Of a stretch of DNA of 22,013 nucleotides, positions 7,841 through 15,119 are shown one piece after another. The position numbers and the translations under genes were made by a program. Origin of the DNA: an uncultured Alphaproteobacteria bacterium (GTDB lineage Bacteria; Pseudomonadota; Alphaproteobacteria; Rhodobacterales; Rhodobacteraceae); the NCBI GenBank assembly GCA_929200295.1, contig CAKMZE010000016.1:1-22013 (forward strand), read 5' to 3'. How positions within the stretch are numbered: position 1 is the stretch's first letter; each line of letters begins with the position of its first letter. A model generated the notes under the pieces. The model saw nothing but the letters and a program-made list of their open reading frames with translations. It had not been told where the DNA came from and did no database searches.

Positions 7841-8743
7841 TTATCCTTTCAAAGATCGATAGGCCGCTGTGAGACCAGCAAGCGTGACCTTTTCGCCCTT
7901 GCTGAGCGTCGCAGGCACAGCCTGTAATGCAAGCGCATTGACATAGTGTTGCGCGATATGGCCCGCGCCGATCACAGCAACGTTCTGGCCCAACCAATAG
8001 GGTCGCGCTGCGGCGAGCTCGGCCCCGATCAATTGCCCGGAAAGCCGTGCACGCGCGGCCTGCGGCGACAGATCAAGCAACAATGTCTCAGCACGCAGTG
8101 TAAAGAGCCCCGCGGCGATCCGCTCGGGCCGTGCGAGCGTGTCTTGCACCGCTTGTGAGAACTGGTCATCATCCCAGCCGTCATCACCTACAGAATGCTG
8201 TAAAACGCTATGGCCAGTGAGGATCGCAAATAGCTCACCTGTCATAAAGGTTTGAAAACTGACAATCTCGTTTGCGCTGATATGCACCCATTTCGAATGG
8301 GTGCCGGGAAGACATAAAACACCGTCCCAACCGGGGTTCAGCGCGAGAAACCCTGCGATCTGTGTTTCCTCACCGCGCATCACATCTGCAGGCTGCATTT
8401 GCTTAATGCCAGGGATCACATACACATCTAGGTCTGGATGATCAGTCGCCACAGGCGTGAACCCCGTGGATGTCGCAGGGCATGGCACGCTTGTATATGG
8501 CGCCTCGACCCAGCCCTGCCGCGCACCGATCATACCACACGCGATGACAGGTATGCGCCCGTTCCCAAGCCACCCGGACACAAGCGCCAAGAGCGCGGGC
8601 TCAAAATCAGCGGGGCTCAGCTGCCCCATGCCCTGATCAGAAGACCCCTGCCCCAGCACAGTCCCGCTGGCTGACATCGCCCAAACACGCAGGTTGGTTG
8701 TGCCCCAATCAACCGCAATCCAATCTGGCTTAATCTCTGTCAC
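7841..8743 (-). CDS. dgoK: 2-dehydro-3-deoxygalactonokinase (GTG start)
   Basis: Phosphorylates 2-keto-3-deoxygalactonate with ATP, supplying the substrate of the adjacent aldolase DgoA. The protein is about 300 residues and has DWGTTNLRVW (residues 12-21, ATP phosphate loop), GMIGARQGWVEAPY and LCLPGTHSKW, all typical of DgoK and of the wider sugar-kinase fold. The start is probably GTG at 8743-8741: it overlaps the alpha-galactosidase TGA as GTGA, matching the ATGA overlap two genes on, and AAGGA lies about eight bases upstream. An in-frame GTG at 8767 would add eight residues but lies deeper in the upstream gene. Cytoplasmic. Confidence 0.93.
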   Translation of the reverse strand: MTEIKPDWIAVDWGTTNLRVWAMSASGTVLGQGSSDQGMGQLSPADFEPALLALVSGWLGNGRIPVIACGMIGARQGWVEAPYTSVPCPATSTGFTPVATDHPDLDVYVIPGIKQMQPADVMRGEETQIAGFLALNPGWDGVLCLPGTHSKWVHISANEIVSFQTFMTGELFAILTGHSVLQHSVGDDGWDDDQFSQAVQDTLARPERIAAGLFTLRAETLLLDLSPQAARARLSGQLIGAELAAARPYWLGQNVAVIGAGHIAQHYVNALALQAVPATLSKGEKVTLAGLTAAYRSLKG

Positions 8744-10932
8744 AGGCGCTTTCCTTCGATCACCCACATACGTTCTGGGAACGACCAGGGAAGCGTGATG
8801 CCATGACGCATCAGATACGCGCCCGAGAGCTGTAGATCTGTTCGTTTTAGCTCAGGTGTGCCGCGCGACAACATTGGCGCGGTATCGCGATTGATCAAAG
8901 AAATCACATATGTCGCCTTTGGATCAAGCGCTGTCAGCCGCAATGGGCGCGGTGCGATTTGTGCCGAGGTCGCAGCCTTACCTGCAAACACCACAAACTG
9001 GCTGCCATCGCGCGCCTGCTGTTGTTCTGCGATCACCGCGGGGTCTGCACTATCCAGACGCAAAATATCCGCCGTATGAAGCCATGATCGATTGGCTTTC
9101 CACCAGCTTGTGACTTCGGTGAGAACTGCCGCTTCATGATCATCCAGCTCGCGCGGGTCCATTTCAAACCCCATATGGCGCTGTGCGGCGACCCAAGCCC
9201 GGAAACTGATGTCCAAGATCCGCCCGGACGTATGACACTTGCGCGGTCCCACATGGCTGCCCGTGACAGCGAGCGGCAAAAACAGCGCTGCATCATGCTG
9301 GATGCGCAAGCGTTCAAGCGCGTCATTACTATCTGACAGCCAAACCCGCTGCGTGCGCTGCAATATCCCAAAATCGATCCGCCCCCCACCCGAGGCACAG
9401 GTTTCGATTTCCACATGCGGGAAATCGGCCCGCAGACGATCAATCAATGCATAAGACCCACGCGTTTGCGCCGCATCCGGCATTGGCAAGACACGATTAT
9501 GGTCCCATTTGATGTAATCAATATCGTTATCCCGCAGGATCGCTGACATCCGATCATAGAGAAAATCGCGCACCTCAGGCAGCGCCATATTCAGCGCCTT
9601 TTGCTGGCGGCCCAATGTCTGGTCTTCACTGCCCAAGGCCCAATGCGGATGGGCGCGGTGGATATCACTATCGGGGTTGATCATCTCAGGCTCAAACCAA
9701 AGCCCAAATGACATGCCCAGCGCTTTGACATGGTCGATCAAAGGGGTCAGCCCATCAGGGTATTTGCGCGGGTCCACGGCCCAATCCGAAAGGCTGCGCG
9801 TATCGTCATCACGTTTGCCAAACCAGCCGTCATCCAGCACAAATCGCTCAGCGCCCAATGCCGCAGCACGTGCGGCAATGTCTTTTAAGACGGGCAGCTT
9901 ATGGTCAAAATAAACCGCTTCCCAACAGTTATAATGCACCGGGCGCGGCGCATCAGGCTTTGGCCACGTGATAATCCGATCACGCAAATGGCGTTGAAAG
10001 GACACCGCACAGCCATTCAGTCCTGTGTTCGAATAGGTGATATAAAGCGGTGCGGATTTAAACTGCGTCGCCGGAGCGGTTTCCATGCGTGCAGCATGGC
10101 CCCATTGGATTTGACGACGCCCATCTTGCAGCTCTTCTGCGAGCATCCGATGCCCACCAGACCACCCATAGTGAAAGGCATAAGCCTCGCCTTGGATATT
10201 CGTGGCCCCAGTGCAGGGGATGATCAGACCGGGGAAATGTTCGTGCCCTGTGCGGCCTGTGCGGTTTTCGCGGTAACGCATGCCCGCAGACCATGCGGTG
10301 CGCCCCAATTGAAATTCACCGCACCAACGGCCTGAGACATCAATCACCTCATCGCTTTGCTGTGGTGCAGGCAGAACAGGTGCCGCGAGCCAATGCAAAT
10401 GCACAGGGCGTGTCGCGTCTAAGACCGTCTGACACGTCATCACATGGGTGTCAGCATCACTGGAGAAATGAAAGGTCAGCGTCAGCCCGTTGTCATGGTC
10501 GGTATAGACCAGTTCAAGCTGGCTATTGCCCTTTGCCTCTGCCGCCTCAAAGCAAAACTTTGGCAACAGCGGTGTCCCATCCGTATCACGGACAATCAGC
10601 CCAGGCTGCCCCGGAAAGGACCGCACAGCCTCGGGGCAAAGCGACAGATCAGGGTTTTCGTCAAGCATACCGCCCGTGACATCAATGCGGTGCGCATGAT
10701 GCAGCGCATGCAAATCCTCATCTTCAAGAAGCGCCGCGCCCCAATAGACCACTTGTGGCAAACGCTCATTCGTTGTGGTCATCACCAGCGTTTGTTGCCC
10801 ATCGTCCAAGCGCCAGGCATGTTTGACCTCTTGCACAGGTGCAGACACAGGCACCGTGCCAGTTCCTAATGGCAAGCCTGCACTGTCAAAGTGCCCAGCC
10901 ACAGCCGCATCATTGGTATCACGCATGACCAT
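8740..10932 (-). CDS. Alpha-galactosidase, glycoside hydrolase family 36
   Basis: A 730-residue GH36 enzyme that releases terminal alpha-linked galactose. The N-terminal beta-sandwich (about 35-330) leads into a TIM barrel with ERFVLDDGWFGKRDDD (363-377), WAVDPRKYPDGL, GLWFEPEMINPDSD (410-423), the nucleophile motif YIKWDHNR (Asp477), CASGGGRIDFGIL (512-524) and the acid/base motif SDSNDALER (533-541, first Asp expected to be catalytic). Length and motif order match bacterial tetrameric alpha-galactosidases. There is no signal peptide, so substrates must be imported by the transporter encoded upstream. It lies 12 bases after the second permease gene and overlaps dgoK by four bases. Two ATGs (10932 and 10926) are possible starts. 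Raffinose-family, melibiose-like or galactosyl-glycerol substrates are all possible. Confidence 0.95.
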   Translation of the reverse strand: MVMRDTNDAAVAGHFDSAGLPLGTGTVPVSAPVQEVKHAWRLDDGQQTLVMTTTNERLPQVVYWGAALLEDEDLHALHHAHRIDVTGGMLDENPDLSLCPEAVRSFPGQPGLIVRDTDGTPLLPKFCFEAAEAKGNSQLELVYTDHDNGLTLTFHFSSDADTHVMTCQTVLDATRPVHLHWLAAPVLPAPQQSDEVIDVSGRWCGEFQLGRTAWSAGMRYRENRTGRTGHEHFPGLIIPCTGATNIQGEAYAFHYGWSGGHRMLAEELQDGRRQIQWGHAARMETAPATQFKSAPLYITYSNTGLNGCAVSFQRHLRDRIITWPKPDAPRPVHYNCWEAVYFDHKLPVLKDIAARAAALGAERFVLDDGWFGKRDDDTRSLSDWAVDPRKYPDGLTPLIDHVKALGMSFGLWFEPEMINPDSDIHRAHPHWALGSEDQTLGRQQKALNMALPEVRDFLYDRMSAILRDNDIDYIKWDHNRVLPMPDAAQTRGSYALIDRLRADFPHVEIETCASGGGRIDFGILQRTQRVWLSDSNDALERLRIQHDAALFLPLAVTGSHVGPRKCHTSGRILDISFRAWVAAQRHMGFEMDPRELDDHEAAVLTEVTSWWKANRSWLHTADILRLDSADPAVIAEQQQARDGSQFVVFAGKAATSAQIAPRPLRLTALDPKATYVISLINRDTAPMLSRGTPELKRTDLQLSGAYLMRHGITLPWSFPERMWVIEGKRL

Positions 10933-10944
10933 CTATTCGTCCGG

Positions 10945-11793
10945 TTACTTCACTGCGCCCAATGTCAGGCCAGCGATAAAGTGTTTTTGCATCAAAAAGA
11001 ACATCGCAACCGGTGGTAACGCGGCCACAATGCTACCTGCGCTCATCAAATGATAGGCGGCACGGTATTGGCTGTTAAACTCAGTGATCCCTGCAGTAAC
11101 AGGCTGAGCCGATGGGCCTTGGGTCAGTACGACGGCCCAGAAATAATCATTCCAGATAAAGGTAAAGATTAAGACCGCCAAAGCCGCCAAGGCAGGTTTC
11201 ATCAAGGGCAGCACAACATAAAGAAAGATCCGCCATTCTGCGATGCCTTCAACCCGCGCGGCCTCAACCAGTGGAAAGGGCAAGGCGCGGATAAAATTAC
11301 GCATGAAAAGCGTGCAAAACCCAGTTTGAAACGCGATGTGGAACAGCACAAGACCTGTGACAGTATCATAAAGCCCCATGTTGATCGTCAGGTCGCGCAC
11401 AGGCACCATGAGGATTTGAAACGGCACGAAATTTCCGGCGATAAACATAAAGAAAATCAGCAAATTGCCACGGAAACGGTAAATCCCCAGCGCAAACCCC
11501 GCCATACACGATAAAGCCACAGCCCCGATCACTGTCGGGACAGTGATGAAAAACGAATTCATCAAATAGCGCGGCATATTGCTTTCGAAAAAGACCTTGC
11601 CGTAGTTTGTAAAAAGCTCAAAACTACTGGGCCAGCCCCAGTAATTGCCATTGGTGAAATCAGCGTCGGGCTTCATTGAGAACACCGCGACAGCGATCAA
11701 CGGCAAAAGCCAGATGATTAAAACAATGGGCAAGATGATCTGATAAGAGATCTGCCATTGCCGCGAGGTTTTTGCGATCGGTGTTGGAAACAT
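10945..11793 (-). CDS. ABC sugar transporter permease, MalG/LacG-like (CUT1)
   Basis: One of the two inner-membrane subunits of the galactoside importer. The 282-residue protein has a first membrane helix near residues 17-39, about six helices in total, and the EAA loop at about 177 (EAARVEGIAEWRIF) where the ATPase docks. MNSFFITVPTV and a C terminus ending near HFIAGLTLGAVK are typical of MalG-type subunits, which end GLTxGAVK. It begins one base after the stop of the other permease gene and is followed 12 bases later by the alpha-galactosidase. The ribosome-binding site (GGGAG about nine bases upstream) lies within the end of the preceding gene. Confidence 0.93.
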   Translation of the reverse strand: MFPTPIAKTSRQWQISYQIILPIVLIIWLLPLIAVAVFSMKPDADFTNGNYWGWPSSFELFTNYGKVFFESNMPRYLMNSFFITVPTVIGAVALSCMAGFALGIYRFRGNLLIFFMFIAGNFVPFQILMVPVRDLTINMGLYDTVTGLVLFHIAFQTGFCTLFMRNFIRALPFPLVEAARVEGIAEWRIFLYVVLPLMKPALAALAVLIFTFIWNDYFWAVVLTQGPSAQPVTAGITEFNSQYRAAYHLMSAGSIVAALPPVAMFFLMQKHFIAGLTLGAVK

Positions 11794-11794
11794 C

Positions 11795-12718
11795 TTAGCG
11801 TGCTCCCTTTTCGTCTTGGTACATGGACCATAAGAAGTAAGTGATAAAGATCAACATGATGAAGAAAAGCACCACAGCAATGGCCGCGCCATACCCCATG
11901 CGAAAGCCAAATTCCGAGAGCGATTCTTCGAACATGTAGAATGAAAGCACACGGGTGGATCCAAAGGGGCCACCGTTCGTCATCACCGCGATGAAATCAA
12001 ACGACCGCAACGCACCAATGATTGTGACGACAAAGGCAATAAAGGTCGCAGGCTTTAATTGTGGAAGGATCACATACCACAGCATTTTATGCCCCTTCGC
12101 ACCGTCCAGCCGCGCGGCTTCCACTTGCTCAGGATCTACAGCGTTAAGTCCCGTCAGATAAAGGATCATGCAATAGGCGGTCTGCGGCCAAAGCCCTGCG
12201 GCAATAATCCCATATGTAGCTAAGGATGGATCACCAAGGATATTCACACCATCGCTGCCAAAATAAGCGAGGATCGCGTTGAGAAGCCCTTCTTTGGGCA
12301 AGTAAAACCAAGAGAAGACAAGACCAACGACAACTTGCGAAATCACGAATGGGAAGAAGAAAAGCGATTTATATAGCCGGATACCGCGGACCGTTTGATT
12401 GAGAAATAATGAGATAAACAACCCCAATGGGATCGCGAGCAGATAGAGGATCAGCCATTTGATATTGTTCAAGAAGGACACATTAAACTTGCGATCATCA
12501 AACAAGAGCCGCTCATAATTGGCGGTGCCGACATATGTGGCCTCGCCCAGACCATCCCAATCATAAAATGAAATGCGAAAGCTCTCACAAATGGGGTAAA
12601 TGACGTAATAAGCAAAGAAGACCATGGCCGGCAGAAGAAACAGCCATGGCGTAATCGCAATCTCGTTGCGCTTATACCAGCCGCGGCTTGGGGCTGCGTT
12701 TGTGGTGGCTGTTGACAT
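11795..12718 (-). CDS. ABC sugar transporter permease, MalF/LacF-like (CUT1)
   Basis: The partner inner-membrane subunit of the galactoside importer (307 residues). It has about six membrane helices, starting with ITPWLFLLPAMVFFAYYVIYP at residues 22-42 and the usual periplasmic stretch SFYDWDG, and an EAA loop at about 200 (EAARLDGAKGHKM). AAGGAG lies upstream of the ATG at 12718. It follows the binding-protein gene after a 143-base gap that contains a double palindromic repeat, so translation of this gene restarts from its own ribosome-binding site. Confidence 0.94.
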   Translation of the reverse strand: MSTATTNAAPSRGWYKRNEIAITPWLFLLPAMVFFAYYVIYPICESFRISFYDWDGLGEATYVGTANYERLLFDDRKFNVSFLNNIKWLILYLLAIPLGLFISLFLNQTVRGIRLYKSLFFFPFVISQVVVGLVFSWFYLPKEGLLNAILAYFGSDGVNILGDPSLATYGIIAAGLWPQTAYCMILYLTGLNAVDPEQVEAARLDGAKGHKMLWYVILPQLKPATFIAFVVTIIGALRSFDFIAVMTNGGPFGSTRVLSFYMFEESLSEFGFRMGYGAAIAVVLFFIMLIFITYFLWSMYQDEKGAR

Positions 12719-12793
12719 GGTGGTGGATCTCCTTGGCGGTCACCATATGCAAAAAGCGTCGCGTGATGCCTTGTGAATATACTGGCCTCTGGC

Positions 12794-12848
12794 TGTAGGG
12801 TGGGCAATTTGCCCACCCTCGCAAGCTGGGCAAATTGCCCAGCCTACA
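12794..12848. repeat. Double palindromic repeat between binding-protein and permease genes
   Basis: Two hairpin units stand head to head. Unit one (12797-12819) has eleven-base arms AGGGTGGGCAA and TTGCCCACCCT around a single T. Unit two (12825-12843) has arms GCTGGGCAA and TTGCCCAGC around a single A. The whole 55-base element is bounded by TGTAGG and CCTACA, and its two halves match as an inverted repeat at 23 of 27 positions. It starts 14 bases after the binding-protein stop in the direction of transcription. By analogy with the REP elements in the E. coli malE-malF gap, it could stabilise the binding-protein message and lower permease expression; that role is inferred. A third single copy lies at 16183-16212. 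Confidence 0.85.
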
Positions 12849-12861
12849 ATTCATATTCAGC

Positions 12862-14124
12862 CTACTGATAGATGCGCTGACGTGCATCTTCCAAACGCTC
12901 AAGGATGTCATCCAGATGATCTGGGAACACCATGAACTCTTGCAAGCCTTCCATACCAACAGACGCCATCTCAGCTGGGAAGTCACGATCAAAGAACTGC
13001 ATGATACCGCCGGATGCATTGTTTGACAGCATGTCAAAGCCTTGCTGAATGAACTTATCATCAGAAACAGCCGCATTCGCATTCACTGGCAGCTGGCCCA
13101 ATGCGTCACCGCCATTGATCTCAGACTGCACATCAGCTGAGGTTACATACAGCAAGAATGCTTTCGCAGCTTCAACGTTCTGTGCACCAGACGCGATGTG
13201 GAACGTATCGGTTGGCGCATCTTCTGCAGGTGCAACATCAGGATTGATCGTTGGGAACTGATAGAAATCCAATTGATCATCGGTCAAACCACCGTCGCGG
13301 AACGCTGCAACAGAGAAGTTCCCCATCAGATAGGCGGCCGCATCGCCATCGACCATGAATGGCATCGCTTCCTGCCAGCTGTATGACTGGTGATCATCGA
13401 CATAGGCGCCCATGTCGATCAACTGACGCCAGTTCGCGAATGTCTGACGCACACGATCATCTGTCCATGGTACTTCACCATTCGCCAGCTCAATGTGGAA
13501 CTCATATCCATTTGTGCGGCTATTGATATAATCAAACCAGCCACCTGCAGTCCAAAGGAACTTTGAACCAATTGTGTAGCATTTGCGGCCAGAGTCGAGG
13601 ATTGCTTGGCAGTTTGCCAGCTCTTCGTCCCATGTTGCAGGCTCAGTCAGGCCCAGCTCTTCGAAGATGTCTTTACGGTAGTAAACACCCCACTGGTAAT
13701 ATGTGTAAGGCACGCCCCACTGCTTACCATCCAAAGTCATCGCACCTTTGGTCGAAGCAAGCGCTGCCATTTCTGGCTCTGCCCAAAGATCAGAGATATC
13801 CATGAAAAGACCAGCATCCACATAAGGTGTCATACGGGTTGCAGCATACCAGTTAATCACATCTGGTGGGTTCGCTGTAAGCGCGTTACGGATCTGTGTT
13901 TTCCAAGCTTCACGGTCAACGATTGTCAGCTCAATGTTCAGCTCTGGGTGCATTGCACCGAAATCTGCAACAAGGCCTTCCATCACGGCACGTGGTGCTG
14001 GGTTTGACATGTCAGATGTGATTTTCAGATCGCCAGATAGCGCGTGGCTATCAGCAAAGGCGGCGGTCGCAGTGATGCTGGCAGCCGCAAGCGTCGCAAG
14101 CGACGTCTTGAGAATGGAATGCAT
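12862..14124 (-). CDS. ABC transporter sugar-binding protein (extracellular solute-binding family 1)
   Basis: Periplasmic receptor of the galactoside importer, 420 residues. The N terminus MHSILKTSLATLAAASITAT is a signal peptide with a probable cleavage after AFA (residue 24). The mature part has family-1 features: FGAMHPELNIELTIVD, a linker near NPPDVINWYAATRM, KGAMTLDGKQWGVPYTYYQWGVYYRKDIFEELGL and many Trp/Tyr residues suited to sugar stacking. The ATG at 14124 is chosen because GGGAGGA lies five bases upstream and the signal peptide begins there; the frame is open 63 bases further up, but across the promoter leader. It is the first gene of the operon, followed by a double hairpin that may raise its expression above that of the permeases. 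The exact ligand is not readable. Confidence 0.94.
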   Translation of the reverse strand: MHSILKTSLATLAAASITATAAFADSHALSGDLKITSDMSNPAPRAVMEGLVADFGAMHPELNIELTIVDREAWKTQIRNALTANPPDVINWYAATRMTPYVDAGLFMDISDLWAEPEMAALASTKGAMTLDGKQWGVPYTYYQWGVYYRKDIFEELGLTEPATWDEELANCQAILDSGRKCYTIGSKFLWTAGGWFDYINSRTNGYEFHIELANGEVPWTDDRVRQTFANWRQLIDMGAYVDDHQSYSWQEAMPFMVDGDAAAYLMGNFSVAAFRDGGLTDDQLDFYQFPTINPDVAPAEDAPTDTFHIASGAQNVEAAKAFLLYVTSADVQSEINGGDALGQLPVNANAAVSDDKFIQQGFDMLSNNASGGIMQFFDRDFPAEMASVGMEGLQEFMVFPDHLDDILERLEDARQRIYQ

Positions 14125-14141
14125 GGTGTCCTCCCTGGTGC

Positions 14142-14154
14142 TTCCATAGTGGAA
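14142..14154. promoter_or_regulatory. Small palindrome in the binding-protein leader
   Basis: TTCCA-TAG-TGGAA is a perfect five-base-arm inverted repeat 17 bases upstream of the binding-protein ATG. It could be a minor operator half of the IclR-family system or a leader hairpin close to the ribosome-binding site. The arms are short and chance is possible. Confidence 0.3.
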
Positions 14155-14178
14155 CCAAGCCCAAACGTGACAACAAGA

Positions 14179-14199
14179 AAGTTTCACTATTTGAAACTT
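14179..14199. promoter_or_regulatory. Probable IclR-family operator (AAGTTTC N7 GAAACTT)
   Basis: A 21-base interrupted palindrome with seven-base arms AAGTTTC and GAAACTT stands in the divergent region between the IclR-type regulator and the binding-protein gene. IclR-family repressors commonly bind palindromes of this size rich in TTTC/GAAA. With the promoter proposed at 14216-14245 (leftward), the site would cover roughly the first 10-30 transcribed bases, a position suited to repression. Assignment to this regulator is inferred from adjacency. Confidence 0.6.
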
Positions 14200-14215
14200 G
14201 GTTTTGGATATTGAT

Positions 14216-14245
14216 ACTAAACCGCGAAGACGCTAGCCTTGTCAA
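14216..14245 (-). promoter_or_regulatory. Likely promoter of the galactoside operon
   Basis: On the leftward strand a perfect -35 hexamer TTGACA (14245-14240) is followed, after an 18-base spacer, by TTTAGT (14221-14216; four of six consensus bases). The start of transcription would fall near 14208, about 85 bases before the binding-protein ATG, with the AAGTTTC palindrome just downstream. The -10 match is moderate. Confidence 0.5.
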
Positions 14246-14252
14246 CAGGTGA

Positions 14253-14290
14253 GCACATGTAATGACAATCAGACGTCTGAATATATGTGC
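14253..14290. promoter_or_regulatory. Palindromic site before the IclR-family gene
   Basis: A perfect 12-base palindrome TCAGACGTCTGA (14269-14280) lies between the inverted hexamers GCACAT (14253-14258) and ATGTGC (14285-14290), ending about 20 bases before the regulator's start codon. It may be a second operator used for autoregulation. It does not resemble the AAGTTTC site, so it could serve a different protein. TGTAAT at 14258-14263 resembles a -10 element but lacks a well-spaced -35. Confidence 0.4.
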
Positions 14291-14309
14291 CTGAAGAGAA
14301 GGAATAGAT

Positions 14310-15116
14310 ATGACGCGCGCCAATGGAGATGGCACAGTCGGCAAGGCGCTCGACGTCCTCGACCAAGTTGCGGCATTTGGCAGACCTGTGCGCTTTGGCG
14401 AGCTGCTAGCCGAATCGTCTTATCCCAAACCAACGCTTTACCGCTTTGTACAAACGCTCACCAATCAAGGCATGCTGGCCTATGATTCCGATGCGAACAC
14501 ATATTCACTTGGCGTGCGTTTGGTGCGCCTTGCCCATGCGGCGTGGTCCGTGTCGTCGCTGGCCCCTGTCGCGCGGCCGCATATTGATCGCCTCAGTGCG
14601 CTTGTGAAAGAAACGGTGCATCTGGCGCAGCTTGATAATGCGCAGGTGCTTTATATCGACAAACGCAACGCAACAAAGCCGATTGAGATGTATAGCCAAG
14701 CAGGCAAAGTGGGGCCCGCTTACTGCACGGGTGTTGGAAAGGTGATGCTCGCGCATTCTGACCTGCAAACCCGCGATGCGGTCATCGCGCAACAATCATT
14801 TCATAAGTTCACCGATACAACCTTGATCAATGAAGACAGCCTGCGCGCCGAGCTGGCAGATATTCGCGCCAATGGCTACGGGTTTGACCGCGAAGAACAT
14901 GAGCCAGGGATCATCTGCGTCGCAATGCCGATCCTCAATGACCATGCACGTGTGTTAGGCGCGATCTCGGTCACGAGCTCGACACAGCGCACAAACCTTG
15001 CGGGGTTGGAAAAGCTCGTTCCTGTGCTCCGCGATACAACACAAAGTATTTCACGGGATGCCCAAAACTGGAGCTTTCCCGAATACACACCACAACAATC
15101 AGCCACAGGGGTCTAG
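14310..15116 (+). CDS. IclR-family transcriptional regulator of the galactoside locus
   Basis: A 268-residue regulator with an N-terminal winged helix-turn-helix (about residues 8-68; GKALDVLDQVAAFG, PKPTLYRFVQTLTNQGML, YSLGVRLVRLA) and a C-terminal effector domain (about 80-258; HLAQLDNAQVLYIDKR, YCTGVGKVMLA, GYGFDREEHEPGIICVAMPI), all standard for IclR. AGAAGGAA precedes the ATG. It is divergent from the nine-gene operon and cotranscribed with the transporter ATPase, whose ATG comes three bases after its TAG. It probably senses a galactose-pathway intermediate and represses or activates both transcripts through the palindromes at 14179-14199 and 14253-14290; the ligand is unknown. Confidence 0.93.
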   Translation: MTRANGDGTVGKALDVLDQVAAFGRPVRFGELLAESSYPKPTLYRFVQTLTNQGMLAYDSDANTYSLGVRLVRLAHAAWSVSSLAPVARPHIDRLSALVKETVHLAQLDNAQVLYIDKRNATKPIEMYSQAGKVGPAYCTGVGKVMLAHSDLQTRDAVIAQQSFHKFTDTTLINEDSLRAELADIRANGYGFDREEHEPGIICVAMPILNDHARVLGAISVTSSTQRTNLAGLEKLVPVLRDTTQSISRDAQNWSFPEYTPQQSATGV

Positions 15117-15119
15117 AAG

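Noticed and set aside
12794..12848. Double palindrome as a CRISPR fragment or transposon end
   Set aside because: There are no regularly spaced repeats and spacers, no transposase and no target duplication; only self-complementary hairpins.
14125..14187. Longer N terminus of the sugar-binding protein starting at 14187
   Set aside because: It would run through the proposed operator and leader, adds Cys/Trp-rich sequence ahead of a signal peptide, and lacks the strong GGGAGGA ribosome-binding site that precedes the ATG at 14124.
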